A DNA stretch of 14,812 bases from Parachlorella kessleri (Eukaryota > Chlorophyta > Trebouxiophyceae > Chlorellales > Chlorellaceae). The DNA lies in contig BBXU01000634.1 of the NCBI GenBank assembly GCA_001598975.1, positions 1 through 14,812 on the forward strand, given 5' to 3'. The notes below the pieces were generated by a model. It was not told where the DNA came from. It saw only the letters and a list, made by a program, of their open reading frames with translations, and searched no databases. Position 1 is the first letter of the stretch; each line of letters opens with the position of its first letter. This document shows, piece after piece, positions 1-8,763 of this stretch. A program made the position numbers and the translations under genes.

Positions 1-71
<71 letters not shown>

Positions 72-79
72 ACACACAC
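1..79. repeat. CA dinucleotide microsatellite, interrupted once
   Basis: The window opens inside an almost pure CA repeat, broken by one G near base 67. It stops at about base 79, exactly where similarity between the two arms of the neighbouring inverted duplication begins. The true length is unknown because it runs off the left edge. Confidence 0.97.
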
Positions 80-340
80 CAGCAGCACGAGGGAGGGCGC
101 CGTGTGGAGAATGTGGGCAGCACGCCCGCTCATCACCCAGACATCTTGTGGCTGATGCGCCAGTTGGTGAAGAGACATGCACAGTCCTCACCTCACATGC
201 ACAGTCCTCACCTCAAAGTTGCTAGGTACCGCAGTGGCCGCCAGGCGGTCATCAGTCCCACAAGTCAGCCTGTACTGCGAGGCGATTTACTTTCTTGCTT
301 GGCGGCCCTGGCTCAGAGGAGGCGGGTAGGATGGGAACCG
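80..340 (+). pseudogene. Decayed plus-strand copy of a coding segment (left arm of an inverted duplication)
   Basis: Read on the plus strand, codons from base 80 give a peptide containing RRVENVGSTP and RQLVKR. This matches, in the same frame, RRVEDAGSTP and RQLVKR read on the minus strand at 540-650. By hand, 24 of about 37 residues agree. After base 215 the DNA still resembles the other arm (for example the shared ggccctggctcagagga at 304-320), but the frames no longer correspond, so indels have accumulated. The copy holds a 20-base tandem duplication at 175-214 and lies directly against the CA repeat. I recognise no family. It may be a pseudogene fragment, or an exon of a second gene whose frame has drifted; the frame loss favours the first. 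Confidence 0.35.
175..214. repeat. 20-base perfect tandem duplication
   Basis: Two consecutive identical 20-mers (acatgcacagtcctcacctc) occupy 175-194 and 195-214, inside the left arm of the inverted duplication. The other arm does not show the second copy, so the duplication came after the arms formed. Confidence 0.9.
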
Positions 341-384
341 CCCTTGCGAGGACTGTGGTGGCTACGGAAATGGCAATTCCTATC

Positions 385-690
385 CTATTGAGCCCCCGGT
401 CCCATGCTGCCCGCCTCCGAGGAGTCCTCTGAGCCAGGGCCCTCAAGCATGAAAGTTAGACGCCTAAGAGTAGAGGCCGAATCCTGGCGCTGACGCCCAC
501 CTGGCGGCCTACTTCGATGCTTAGTTTCTGTTGGAAGTGACGACTCTGCATCTCGCTTCACCAACTGGCGCACCATCCGCACATTGTCCAGGTGGTGCAC
601 GGGCGTGCTGCCAGCATCCTCAACCCGGCGCCCTCGCTCCTCCTGCTGCTTGGGGCGATGGGTGGGCCCAGTCCGTGCTTGAGGGACTGC
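385..690 (-). CDS. Putative terminal exon of an unrecognised minus-strand gene
   Basis: A minus-strand frame is open from a plausible 3' splice site (cctgcag at 691-697, exon from 690) to a stop at 385-387, giving 101 residues. The peptide is charged and looks coding: it includes RRVEDAGSTP, VHHLDNVRMV, RQLVKRDAESS and an acidic tail (GPGSEDSSEAG). The first half is conserved in frame in the inverted copy at 80-215, which suggests protein-level selection on at least one copy. No transmembrane segment is visible and I do not recognise a family. Upstream exons would lie at higher coordinates on the minus strand, between here and the gene starting at 1343, but I could not identify them. The start and full structure are therefore unknown, and the exon may belong to a dead copy. 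Confidence 0.35.
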   Translation of the reverse strand, partial: AVPQARTGPTHRPKQQEERGRRVEDAGSTPVHHLDNVRMVRQLVKRDAESSLPTETKHRSRPPGGRQRQDSASTLRRLTFMLEGPGSEDSSEAGSMGPGAQ

Positions 691-1342
691 CTGCAGGTAT
701 GCACATGACAGTGGTGTAGCAAGTCAGCTAAGCACAGTAGAGAACAGCAATGCCTCGCTTGCTCCATTGTTGGCACAAGCAGCATGTTCATTTTTATAAT
801 AATAGTTGCAATGGGAAGCATTTGTCCAGCACTTTAGCACGCATGCAACATGCACATGCCCCAGCAATGGAGCCACGCACCACTGCCTCCTCCACAGCAC
901 GGCTGTAGGGAGCTTTGTAAAGCTTCCAATACTCTCACTGTTCCTGATACAACAGCCTGAGTTGAACACTACTTGGGGCAGGCCACGGTTCCCCAGCAGC
1001 GGCAGCCATAAGAACAACGTAAAAGGAATGGTTTGTAAGGCGGGGAAGACGACTGGGAAGAAGGTTACAAGCAAGGTTACATGTTGAAACCCCATTGGAT
1101 TGGCCCCCGGTTTGCTCAAAGGTGCCTATGACCATGCCTATGACAACTGCAATGTGCTTGGTGTGCTTGATGACCGAGACATGCTGGGGTTGAGGGACAT
1201 GACCGCCATGCTTTGCCCTGCTGGCAGGGCGCTAAGGTAGACGGCAAAAGTCGCCAGGCAAAAGTCAGTACTACCAGTATTATACATTTTGACAGCTTTC
1301 ACCTTGAAAATTTTACCGGCGGACTGATACCACCACTTTATC
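691..1342. other. Region upstream of the gene at 1343; no gene identified
   Basis: I see no recognisable gene here. One stretch, about 1110-1230 on the plus strand, reads without stops and has coding-like composition (AYDNCNVLGV, LDDRDMLGLRDM), but I cannot tie it to a flanking exon. The region should contain the promoter and 5' UTR of the gene starting at 1343, and possibly upstream exons of the minus-strand exon at 385-690. Confidence 0.4.
1278..1286 (+). promoter_or_regulatory. Possible TATA-like element
   Basis: The sequence tattataca lies about 57-65 bases before the ATG at 1343, in an AT-richer patch. The position would suit a core promoter with a short 5' UTR. Only the motif and its position support this. 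Confidence 0.2.
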
Positions 1343-4267
1343 ATGACACTCCGCCTGCCAGCGACACGCAATGCGACAGCAGTCTGGAGAAGGCCCCAGA
1401 GAGTAGCGCAGAGCCGTTTCGAAGCAAATCGCAGGTTACCGTATGTGCGGCATGCAGCTGCAGAGGATAAGCAACCCAGCATCGAGGAGCTGGCGCAGGT
1501 ATGCTTTGCTTCGTTGTTCATCCTGGCAAGTTGGCCTCAGTTTCTTGCTGGTGCTGATTGTTATCCTTGTCTGATACTCAGTGCACAGCAAGAGGGCATC
1601 TACTCAGTGCACAGCAAGGGGGCATCGCCACAGCAGTTTGCAGCGCTTGGTTGTGGCAAGCCCAGGTTGCTTGTATAGACGTTGCAACTGGCACCTGTGC
1701 ATTAAGGGTGAATATTATAGGACGCCTCTCACTGGCTACTGCGCCCGCTGTGGTCAAGACGGGGCGTTCGACGTCAGCTTTTGTTGGGAACAGCTTTCGC
1801 TTAAGCTGGAGCGTCAGAGGGTGTGCCAGCCTATAGCTCACTACTCCTGGCTACTTAGAGCAAGTGAAGTTGCTGGTCACTCGTCTGGGCAGGAGCTGGT
1901 GCTGAGAAATCCCGAGGCTGCAGCCAGCATGGAGCGAGTGGGTGATGCCGCTAGGAGGGTGGCAGAGTTGCAGGTGAGTAAGCGGCTAAGGGGGACTGGC
2001 GGTGATGGTGCACGGCGTGGTGGGGGCCTTTGGAGACCTGCACGGAGGCGCGCTGTTCGTGCGAAGTTGTGTGGCTGGACTGACCGCACCATGCCGACCC
2101 GCTGTTGTGCTGCAAAGGCGAAAGAGTGATGGCTGTCCAGTCGACTGGACTGAAACCCATTAAAAGGATACCATCAACTGATTGCGGGAGTTGTTGGCAT
2201 TGCCTGACCGTGCATGGAGTCGACTGGACTGAAACCCATTAAAAGGATACCATCAACTAATTGCGGGAGTTGTTGGCATTGCCTGACCGTGCATGGAGTA
2301 GTAACATATCTTGCCTTCGCCAGTGGCTTGTCTGATAGTCAGTGCTGATGCAGCGGGGTACTGGCCAGGCAGCAGCAGTCACCATGTGTAGTTGAGGCTG
2401 CAAGCGCTGCCCTGCTCGCTTTGTGGCGCAGGCTGAGCAGGCAAGGCTGGCTCAGCAGATAGCTGAGGAGGCGGCAGAGCGGGTGGCGACTCTCAGGGCG
2501 GAGGAGAGGCTGCAGGTGACGGAAGTAGCTGGACACTGCAGTTGCCGCTGTGGCGCGCTGTGTCGGCCGCCTTTCGTCACAGCTGGTGACGGCTGTGGGC
2601 CTCCTCTCAGCTCTGTAGCTGTCATTGCGGTTATCATTGCGTTTTTACAGCCCTGCCTGGTGTTATGTTGTTTTGTGTCGGTAACCCCCTTTGGCCGCAC
2701 CCAGAGTGAGCAGTAGCTGGAGTTGTTCTCTCTCAGCTCCCCTGCCCTTCATCCCTGAGCGCCAACCTCCCGTGGACTGCTGGACAAACTGGTGTGATGG
2801 CCCATCTCCAGCCCGCCCTCCTGTGGTGTGACACCCTGCTTCGCTTTGCAGGACACCAACCTCGCAGCAGCAGAGGTGGTGGCAGCAGAGAAGCTCCTGC
2901 AGGCAGCGCAGCTACAGGCTGAGGGCGCAGAGGCCCAGCGGCGGCAACTAGAGTGGCAGCTGGCCCAGGTGAGGCCTTGCCATGGGGACCAGTAGATAAA
3001 GGCACAAGGGCTTGTAGAGGTGAAGGCCGCGGGGGCCCAGCGGCGATAAGTGGAGTGGCAGCTGGCCCAGGTGAGGCCTTGCCAGTGGACAGGAAAACAA
3101 GGGCTGCATTGGCTGATGGCACGGCTGCCCTGCCAGCATGGGGAGGGCAGCTGACGCATGTGTACTTCCCCTGTGTGAAAGCGGTCAAGGGTGATAGGTG
3201 CTGCACTTAAGAAAAAGAGTAACAGTGGCAGTTGGGGATGCCGGACTGAGAAGGCTGCAAGGCCACTGGAGCGCCCGTGGTGCCCACACTCTTGCTAGCC
3301 TCGCACCTACCGCTAGGTTTCAACCAACCAAGCACCCCTTGCCTCTTGCAGGACGCTGACCGAGTAGAGTCTGGCAAGGCCGGCGGCGTGGCCGGCGCGG
3401 CCGGCACCCTGGCCAGCCTGCCCTTCCTCCTGTCAGAGTACGGCACGGGCGCTGAGGCGGTGCTGGGGCTGGCTGGGCTGGCGGCCTCATGCCTGCTGTT
3501 TGGTGTGACGTACCGCTATGCTGTGAGGCAGGACCTAGACAGAGGCCACCTCAAGGTATGTGTGTCATCGGTGGCAGGTATTGCCACCTCATCTGGGGTA
3601 GCTGACCCGGGTCTGGCAGGGCGGGTGTGCAAGGGATGCGCTGGGTGTTGACTGGCTGCCTGCACCAGTGCATCTCTGTGGGCGCCTGGTATGGTTGTTG
3701 CTGACATACGACCAATCCTTAAATGCATTCCGGTCTGTGTTGGGTGTTTGGTTAGTTGGTTTGCGATGAATTAGGCAAACAACAAGCAGTTTCCCAGCAT
3801 TCTGTTGTTTTGCCCTGCTTGTCTTCACACGAAGGGGACATTGAGAGCCTCCAAGGCCCACTGAACTAGACTAGACCAGGATAGACGAGGAACACTAGAC
3901 GTGGCTGCTGCTGCCTGTGGCCTTGTGCGAGGCCCACCCCGCGCCCCCTACCACAATTTTGCTATCTGCTTGCTTGTGATTGGGTCCTGCCATCTAGAGC
4001 TCCCTCCACTATGCCACCCCCAACCTGCAGGGCGGCGTAGTTGCAGCCTTTGGCCTGGTGCGAGGCATCCCCCAGGCCACTGACCTGCTGCTGGCTGCCT
4101 CCCCCACCAAGGACAGCTTCAACTTTGCAGCAGCCCTGGCAGCGCTGCCCCAGGCGGCGCTGCTAGTTGGGGAGGCGGTGCTGGCCTTTGCCTTTGCTTC
4201 AGCGGCTCTAGAGTTTGCCTTTCGGCAGGGGTTGGTGAAGCCCCTGTCGGGGAGCACTATTCAGTGA
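1343..4267 (+). CDS. Plastid-targeted coiled-coil/membrane protein of a plant-algal family of unknown function (six exons)
   Basis: Exons 1343-1498, 1893-1973, 2432-2515, 2852-2968, 3352-3555 and 4031-4267 join in phase 0 to 292 residues; all introns are GT-AG. The ATG is the first after an in-frame stop at 1325. Residues 1-40 are Arg- and Ala-rich without acidic residues except E27 and end VRHAAA, like an algal plastid transit peptide. Residues about 53-146 are Ala/Glu/Gln-rich and predicted coiled coil (AEEAAERVATLRAEERLQ). Residues 147-292 hold hydrophobic stretches near 156-173, 182-200 and 256-278 and the conserved-looking GVTYRYAVRQDLDRGHLK followed by AAFGLVRG. From memory, this C-terminal half matches a conserved plant chloroplast protein family of unknown function, including the DSF and FAFA segments near its end. 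Location in an inner plastid membrane is inference. The introns are unusually rich in local duplications (1575-1626, 2141-2298, 3010-3087, 3901-3945). Confidence 0.85.
1575..1626. repeat. 26-base tandem duplication in intron 1
   Basis: Two copies of a 26-mer beginning tactcagtgcacagcaag lie at 1575-1600 and 1601-1626 and differ at one base. They are inside intron 1 (1499-1892) of the plastid protein gene and touch no splice site. Confidence 0.9.
2141..2298. repeat. 79-base tandem duplication in intron 2
   Basis: Two adjacent 79-base units at 2141-2219 and 2220-2298 differ at a single position (actg versus acta). Near-identity indicates a recent event, or an assembly artefact. The unit has no coding signal; it lies wholly inside intron 2 (1974-2431). 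Confidence 0.93.
3010..3087 (+). pseudogene. Partial tandem copy of exon 4 and its 5' splice site, in intron 4
   Basis: Exon 4 of the plastid protein gene ends at 2968 with gagtggcagctggcccag, followed by the donor gtgaggccttgcca. The same string, donor included, recurs with its exon-end at 3070, exactly 102 bases on. Similarity extends upstream to about 3010, with decay and an in-frame TAA in gcggcgataagtgg. The copied donor is intact, so it could compete with the real one, but using it would put a stop in the message. Confidence 0.8.
3901..3945 (+). pseudogene. Decayed partial copy of the start of exon 6, in intron 5
   Basis: Bases 3901-3945 read VAAAACGLVRGPPRA in one plus-strand frame. 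The true exon from 4034 reads GVVAAFGLVRGIPQA. The core ggccttgtgcgaggc at 3919-3933 matches 4052-4066 with one mismatch, an offset of 133 bases. No good 3' splice site directly precedes the copy, so it is probably a fossil. The match is short and partly diverged, so chance similarity is possible. Confidence 0.5.
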
Positions 4268-5164
4268 TGGAATGTTGGCTGTGGCTCTGGGGACCATTGG
4301 CTGGCTTGACTCCCAACCTTTTGACTCACTGTGATAAGTACTGATTCAGCATTCCAGGAGGCGGTGTAGTAATTAGTCATATGCTGCAACACGACATACA
4401 TAAACACAACATATCCTAGCAGTAGTCCTTTGGTACTTTGAATGTATGTACGGGGAGCGGTGCACAAAGGGCGAGTACAAAAACAATACCAAAAGAACAT
4501 GCCCTGGCCAGGAATGGGCGCCGTGTGCATATTGTACACATACATAACCTACAATCTTGCCTGTCAATCAAAACATACTGCTTCAGTTCAGCTGCCCCTC
4601 CTCTCCCAGTGGCCTTAGCTTTTCTCGGGGAGAGAACTACTGGATCAGCATTCAGGCAAGACTCAGGCACATTCTGCACCCAGCCCTGTCAGTCCAGCTT
4701 AACTCACTCCCTGTTCGCACTACCTGCCACCCATACTAATACATGGCACAGCGTGTCACTAGTGCGGCAAAATGCCACAGTAGGTTTGTTCTACCCTCAT
4801 AGGCAACTCCGTGATGCGACCCAATATCATGTCTATTTTGCAAGGCCTGGCCTCCCTAACAGATGCCACTGTTGCGGTTCTCATGCCAAGCAAGGCCATG
4901 TGGCAGCACGCTAGCGCTGTCAGAGTAGTACAGATTAACAGGTGGCAAGGGACGCACAGCATGGCAAATGTTGCCCAGGCTGCACAGACTCAACCACAGA
5001 TTGGGCAACAGCTACAATTTTAAACTGTAGATATGCATGCCTTACAGCAGAATCGTTTCTGACCACGGACACTTCTTTTGTCATCGCACCACTGTAAACA
5101 CCCCCTGGCCCTATCACCTTGGCTACCGAAATTCTCAATCATAGGACATTTGGCGTCTTGAGCT
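4268..5164. other. Convergent intergenic region (3' UTRs)
   Basis: This separates the stop of the plus-strand gene (4267) from the stop of the minus-strand gene (5165) and must hold both 3' ends. It contains a 158-codon plus-strand open frame at 4438-4914, but its composition (many Cys, His, Ser and Gln, no domain, no splice partners) is not coding-like. I see no RNA gene or mobile element. Confidence 0.5.
5042..5046 (-). terminator. Possible TGTAA polyadenylation signal for the MDR gene at 5165-8763
   Basis: On the minus strand the pentamer TGTAA falls about 120 bases after the stop codon at 5165-5167. TGTAA is the established poly(A) signal in Chlamydomonas and relatives. A single pentamer is weak evidence, and no equivalent was found close downstream of the sister gene at 9472. 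Confidence 0.25.
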
Positions 5165-8100
5165 TCACTCGTCGGCCACCTTCAATACCACTTTGCCTCT
5201 CACATGCCCCTGCTCCACATACTCATGAGCCTCCCTGCAAGCAAAGATGAAGTCTGTGAACAAAAAGGCGAGCGAGCGGTTGGGAGCTTTGCTTAATATT
5301 AATGCTGTGCCTTCACCTCATACCATGTCAACAGCGGCGGGTGGGGGGTGCGGGTTTGGGTATGGATAGCGGTGCGTGTGTGTGGGTGGGGGGGGGGGGG
5401 GGTAGGGGGGGGTCGGAGTGCCATACAGCCTGAACTACCAGCGCCATACATGAGGCAGCACCAGCCGCAAGCACACGCTCAAATCATGGCAAGGAGCACC
5501 AAGCTACGTGGCGAACATGAGGAGAGGCATAAGCACGCCTGTGGGCTGCACCCAACAGCCATTAACTTTTGTAGCCATCCTGAGTCGTCCATGCTCTCGA
5601 GGCACATCAGAGTACTCATGGTGACTAACCTGGCTTGCTCCAGCGGGAGCACCCTGTCAACAATGGGCTTCAGCTTGCCTTCCTGCAGCGTAGGGAAGGA
5701 CCCATCATCAAGCCAGGCTTCAGCAAGGCTAGTCATGTAGTGAAACAGTGTGTATTGCGTCCTATCCTAGAACAGTATAAAAAGCTGTTTGCTGCACTTA
5801 GGCTGGACCCACTGTTCTAGGAGGGTACTGGTTGATATCATCAGGCCTGCATATGTTTGGCACACGTCTCAGTATAACCCACCGCAACTTGAACTACAAC
5901 GCTTGTGATCTGCCCAGTAATAGTAGTAATGCAGGCCAAGTCCCCATCCTGAAGATGTCATATAAGCCCCAGCAGCTGTTCCATCTGGGGCTGCACCCCA
6001 TGGAAATATGCAACCTCGCCAGCCACCGAGGGAATAGAGTGGTGCTATGTCATGTTTTTGCCAAGTGATGCCAAGCCCATTGGTATGTGCACCTGCACCA
6101 GAGCCACCACCGCCCGCATCTGCTCGCCGCTCGGACCCGCGGTTATGACTTTGTAGCGCGGCCCCAGTCCCAGAGCTGATAGCAGCAGCCTGCAAATGTA
6201 GGCATCCAAGGAACATCAGTCTCTGGGACTGCGTTTCAAATAAGCCTAGCTGTTTTTGGAGGCTCTAGGGTTTTGGTGCAGACAACCACCACACTCTCTG
6301 AGAGCTAAGAAGGACTGCTGGCCGGCAGCGCAGGTGCCCCAAGAGCGAGTTATTTAGGCGACCGCAGTTGCACCAACAGTAATGCTGCTGGCCAGTGGCC
6401 CATGAGACAGTGCAGGCTTTTACTTAGCGCGGCAAATGGAGGGCAAACTGCATAGCACATCAGCTAAAGCCACGTTGCCACCAGCAAGTTGCATGGAAAC
6501 AAGGAGCCCTGCTGGCTACCACTGTTCTCCAGTACTGGTCACTACGCACCCCTTAATGATGGCCAGGATGTTCATCTTGGCTAGGAAGGACACGAAGGTG
6601 CCCCCCGGCTTCACAAGCTTCAGGCTACGAGGCTCGTAGTCTCCTGCGGGGCAAGCAAACAGGTATCCTAAAAGACATACCTCAAGCTTCGGTGTGGCAT
6701 GGAGAGGGATGCCGGAGCCACATAGGACGAGACCGCGATACACGCAGCACCATGACCTGCTTGGCTTTGAGTTATCAAGCACTCCGCCTTGGCCTCCTGG
6801 TGTTGTTGCCTGTCTCCATGCTTTCACTTCCCCCCATGCCGAAGCCTCTGCAGCCCCCCATCTCCTTGTCGTGGGTCCCCTTATGCAAGCCACTGGGGTA
6901 CACTCGGCATAGTGTTGCGTCACAACCAGAGCAACTTGTGCAACCAGTATAGGATGTATGTGTCACCAAGAACTTACCTCCCACCAAGTCCAGAACGTAG
7001 TCAAATTGCACATTTGCTCATTGTTACAGTATGTATGACTCGTTAGTCTTACCTCCCACCAAGTCCAGAACGCAGTCGAAAGGGTCGTCCTTGCAGACCT
7101 GCTCAAACGCTTCCTTTCTGTAGTCAATTGCCACGTCAGCACCCAGCTCCTGCATGCCAAACGCAGGCTTGGTAGTCAAGTAATTAGTCACCCACTGCCA
7201 ATGGCAAACAAAGACCACCCCTCCGTACATTGTAGGTCTCCTGTGTAGGTACAAATCACACCAGCACCTAACAAAATGACGGAACCAAACCAGTCCCAGC
7301 AAGAGCACCTTTGTCACAAACTCCACGTTTCTTGTGGAGCATGTGGTGGTGACGTGGAGCCCCCTGGCCTTGGCGATCTGGATGGCAGCGCTGCCCACCC
7401 CGCCTGCCCCCGCATGGATCAGCACGCGCTGACCGGGCCGCAGCCCCAGTGGGTCCAGAGCCTGCACATGGTTGTAAATAAATAAATACTTCATGCTTGG
7501 GTGTAGGCATCGAATGCCAGGTCTACGGCCTATGCTTGCAGGGACCAGCACTTCCTGCCTAGGATGCGGCCACACGGCATCGACAGCTTGCTTGCTGCTT
7601 GCACTCTGTTGAAGGGCTTAATCAAGCCACTGGCAGCCTAGCTGAATGACAGCCTGGGCTAAGGTCGATGGACCATTGGGGTGCCCAACAGAACCCCGCA
7701 GAATCCCAGCAAGCGAAGCGTTGCAAGTCTGCTGAAGAATCTTGAGCCAGGCCTAATGATGCAGCCAACGGCATCCGCAGCCTACTCTACCATCAACCTA
7801 TTGACATACACGGCTGCCATAAGCTTTCCCCTGTTTCAGAGGGGGCAAGCTTCCAACATGGGGCAAGCAGCCACAGACCACTCGAGAGGTAAGCTAGTGC
7901 TTCCCACTGGCCCACCTGTAAAGCGGTCAGTGCAACAGCCGGCAGTGCTGCCGCTGCCTCAAAGCTGATGCTCTCGGGCAGTTCAGCCACAGTCTGCTCT
8001 GGCATCGTTATGTAGTCGGCATAGGAGCCGTACGCCTTGAAAGAATTGACGCCTGCAGGAGGGAGCACCCTTTGATGCTTGTGGATGTCTCATCCTGCTG

Positions 8101-8763
8101 TTGCTTTGTTCACCAAGATTTTTTCAGAGGGGGAGAGGGGGGGGGGGGGCAGCAGTCGCCACATGAGGTAGTGAAGATGGCCCGAAGTGGTCGGCATCAC
8201 ACTCAGCACGGTGGCCCGCTGCTTCCCTAAGGCCAAAGCCTTGCCGACAAAATGCACCTCACCATCGGACAGGCCGACCACCCGAGCTCCCGGCCGGAAG
8301 CGGCTCTCTGGGTCTGCCTCCACCACGATGCCAGCAACATCGCCGCCAGGTACCTGCAGCCAGACCTTGCCAACCCACCTTTGCAACACTCCGCCAGCTT
8401 AAGCCTTTCTAGAGGCAGGTGCTAGGGCGCTGCTGTCCTGGACCCTAGGCTAACGAAGAGAGGGAGCAAAGGGCTTCATTTGAGCTGGCTGCAGGGACCG
8501 CCCACCACAGGTGCAACAGTAAGATGCCCTTGCTGGCCACTCTGTTTGCAAATGACCCTGTTCCACAGTGAAGCGGGCACCTGAGGTTTAGTAGTCATCA
8601 GACGAGGCATCTCTCCCCGACGGGTCTTGCAGTCAATCGGGTTAACACTGGTTGCATGGATCCGGATCAGGAGCTCTCCTTTCTTTCTGCTGGGCTTGGC
8701 ATAGCTTTCGTTCAGCTCCAGCACGCTGGGGGGGCCAAACTCTCGGAAAAGTACAGCCCGCAT
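5165..8763 (-). CDS. MDR-superfamily NADPH:quinone oxidoreductase-like enzyme, copy A (nine exons)
   Basis: Coding exons, in transcript order: 8763-8581, 8353-8263, 8052-7916, 7461-7309, 7149-7053, 6643-6550, 6189-6093, 5682-5630 and 5234-5165. They give 975 bases and 324 residues, a normal full length for the family; all introns are GT-AG. The enzyme should transfer hydride from NADPH to quinones or reactive enals; the substrate cannot be read from sequence. Visible landmarks are MRAVLFREFG at the start, VNPIDCK (residues 40-46), GGDVAG (64-69), the Rossmann motif AGAGGVG (154-160), STRN (179-182) where NADP-specific members carry a basic residue, and a C-terminus of RGKVVLKV. There is no structural-zinc cysteine cluster, so it belongs to the zinc-independent branch. 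No transit peptide is visible, suggesting the cytosol. Intron 5 holds a duplicate of the end of exon 5. It is the upstream-lying partner of the tandem paralog at 9472-12570. Confidence 0.92.
5342..5412. repeat. G-rich tract in intron 8 of copy A
   Basis: The plus strand has many G runs here, including 15 consecutive G at 5388-5402 and 8 at 5405-5412. The transcript of the minus-strand gene is C-rich at this point; the plus DNA strand could form G-quadruplexes. Similar mono-G runs occur in intron 2 of the same gene (8137-8149) and in intron 5 of the sister gene (about 10903-10912). Confidence 0.85.
6973..7080 (-). repeat. Tandem copy of the end of exon 5 with a second 5' splice site, in intron 5 of copy A
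   Basis: The 33 bases 7048-7080, spanning the 3' end of exon 5 and the donor gtaag, recur at 6973-7005 with two differences (one changes Cys to Tyr in FDCVLDLVGG). The offset is 75 bases, and weaker similarity extends into the following intron sequence. The copied donor reads ggag|gtaagt, a better match to the consensus than the true ggag|gtaaga. The stretch between the donors has an in-frame TAA, so use of the second donor would truncate the protein after the Rossmann fold. Confidence 0.85.

Larger units (their letters stand above)
80..650. repeat. Imperfect inverted duplication, arms about 250 bases, spacer about 60 bases
   Basis: The segment at about 80-338 matches the reverse complement of about 398-650. 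Anchors along the arms include gcagcacgcccg (117-128) against its complement near 599-610, gcgccagttggtga (157-170) against its complement near 558-571, and ggccctggctcagagga (304-320) against its complement at 425-442. Differences and indels are spread throughout, so this is an old duplication rather than a fresh hairpin. The spacer is about 339-397. Confidence 0.6.

Noticed and set aside
4438..4914. 158-codon plus-strand open frame between convergent genes
   Set aside because: Composition is rich in Cys, His, Ser and Gln with no domain, and it lies where the 3' UTRs of both flanking genes must be. Chance opening is likelier.
7024..7575. 183-codon minus-strand frame as a single exon of the MDR gene
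   Set aside because: It reads through introns 3, 4 and 5. Comparison with the paralog shows the conserved parts are 7309-7461 and 7053-7149, with the intervening residues absent from copy B.
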